This document shows positions 63,388 through 64,000 of a DNA stretch of 64,000 bases, piece after piece (the first letter of the stretch is position 1; every line of letters begins with the position of its first letter). Position numbers and translations under genes: made by a program. The stretch comes from Nocardioides sp. Its GTDB lineage: Bacteria > Actinomycetota > Actinomycetes > Propionibacteriales > Nocardioidaceae. Below the pieces are notes generated by a model. The model saw only the letters and a list, made by a program, of their open reading frames with translations, was not told the DNA's origin and did not search any database. Location: positions 1,550,001 to 1,614,000 of the forward strand of contig JBAOIH010000001.1 of assembly GCA_037045645.1 (NCBI GenBank), given 5' to 3'.

Positions 63388-64000
63388 TCACTGATCATCG
63401 TGATGCGCGGCATCGCGAATCTCGCCGACGAGTTCCTCGATGATGTCCTCCAAGGTGACCAGCCCCGTCACCGCGCCCTTGTCGTCGACGACCTGTCCCA
63501 GATGTGCGCCCCGCCGGCGCAGTGTGCCCAACGCGTCGTGGAGCAGGTCGCTGTCCCGGACAGCGGCGAAGGGGCGGACCCACTTGTCGTCGATGATGCG
63601 CGTACGCCGCTGCGGCGTCGTCTCGATGACGTCCTTGATGTGCAGATACCCGAGCAGCATCCCGTCAGGCCCCGAAACCGGGAAGCGACTGAAACCCGTC
63701 GTCGCGCACAGTTCCTCCACCTGCTCAGGGGTGCTGCCGCGCGAGATCACGGTCAACTCGTCGAGAGGCAGTCGTACGCTGTCCACCGTCTTGTCGGCGA
63801 ACCCGAGAGCGCCGGTGAGCCGGCCGTACTCCTCGTCCGCAAGCAGTCCTTCGCCACGCGACTCCTCGACCAGGGCCGCGACCTGTTCGCGAGTGAAGGT
63901 CGAGCTGACCTCCCCTTGCATCTGCACACCCACGAGTCTCAAGACGCCGCGCGCGCACGCGTCGATCAGCCGCACGAGGGGACGCAGCACGGTGACGATG
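63388..64000 (-). CDS. CNNM/hemolysin-C-like CBS-domain transporter, 3' part (truncated by window edge)
   Basis: This is the C-terminal part of a CNNM/CorC-type membrane protein. The visible piece starts with the end of the transmembrane DUF21 domain (IVTVLRPLVRLIDACARG), then the linker STFTREQVAALVEESRGEGL, and two CBS domains (about LDELTVISRGSTPEQVEELC and VRPFAAVRDSDLLHDALGTL) ending LEDIIEELVGEIRDAAHHDD. CBS pairs bind adenine nucleotides and gate Mg2+ or Co2+ transport. The frame is open to the right edge; GTG 63990 is probably internal. The stop lies about 60 bp from pgsA. Confidence 0.88.
   Translation of the reverse strand, partial: IVTVLRPLVRLIDACARGVLRLVGVQMQGEVSSTFTREQVAALVEESRGEGLLADEEYGRLTGALGFADKTVDSVRLPLDELTVISRGSTPEQVEELCATTGFSRFPVSGPDGMLLGYLHIKDVIETTPQRRTRIIDDKWVRPFAAVRDSDLLHDALGTLRRRGAHLGQVVDDKGAVTGLVTLEDIIEELVGEIRDAAHHDDQ

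Overview
The window is high-G+C actinobacterial DNA, most likely from Nocardioides or a close relative in the Nocardioidaceae. Pointers are RbpA, GarA, FtsR, the small basic protein flanked by two DUF881 proteins, many GTG starts, and a marked excess of the hexamer CGTACG. No rRNA, tRNA, CRISPR array, prophage or intact insertion sequence was seen. The only structured RNA recognised is a single-aptamer glycine riboswitch ahead of gcvP.

Layout. 1-8.6 kb: 3' end of helY, a 5'-3' exonuclease, a secreted protein, an Lrp/AsnC regulator, a minus-strand operon (DUF6421 protein, SDR, threonine aldolase) and a YtcJ-like amidohydrolase. 9-19.8 kb: lnt-fxsA, rbpA with a sigR/sigH-like promoter, an operon of an XRE-MurA fusion, a glycerophosphodiesterase and a UMF1-type transporter, then an SGNH hydrolase, a molybdopterin oxidoreductase and an HxlR regulator. 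19.8-30.8 kb: M3 peptidase, sulfotransferase, DUF1214 protein, RTX-like secreted protein, short UvrA paralogue, VapBC, MOSC, Fur, VOC and SRPBCC proteins. 30.9-38.1 kb is the least ordinary part: a large lipoprotein, a lower-G+C orphan gene, a palindrome-rich spacer, a protein like eukaryotic emopamil-binding sterol isomerases, a rhomboid-like membrane protein, a cyclophilin lipoprotein and an SDR. 38.2-53.8 kb: gamma-glutamyltransferase and a tocopherol-cyclase-like protein, an NAD-linked formate dehydrogenase operon (fdsG-B-A-D plus fdhD), sbcD-sbcC and tldD-tldE. 53.8-64 kb (minus strand): gcvP with its riboswitch, a small membrane protein and the relic of a sodium:solute symporter, then merR, bfn, ftsR, garA, gcvH, DUF881, sbp, DUF881, pgsA and the 3' part of a CNNM/CBS protein. 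This last block follows the gene order I recall for Mycobacterium tuberculosis Rv1822-Rv1832.

Working together. The fds genes form an NAD-dependent formate dehydrogenase with its sulfurtransferase FdhD. SbcCD processes DNA ends. TldDE is a two-subunit metalloprotease. GcvP and GcvH belong to glycine cleavage, with GarA as the probable phospho-switch on central metabolism. Lnt-FxsA act at the envelope.

The most striking anomaly is seven apparent one-base-insertion frameshifts in six otherwise well-conserved genes (SDR, M3 peptidase, fdsB, fdsD twice, sbcC, DUF881). At five of the seven, removing one base restores an AGCT tetramer. This looks more like a context-specific consensus error than biology, but it decides whether these genes are alive.
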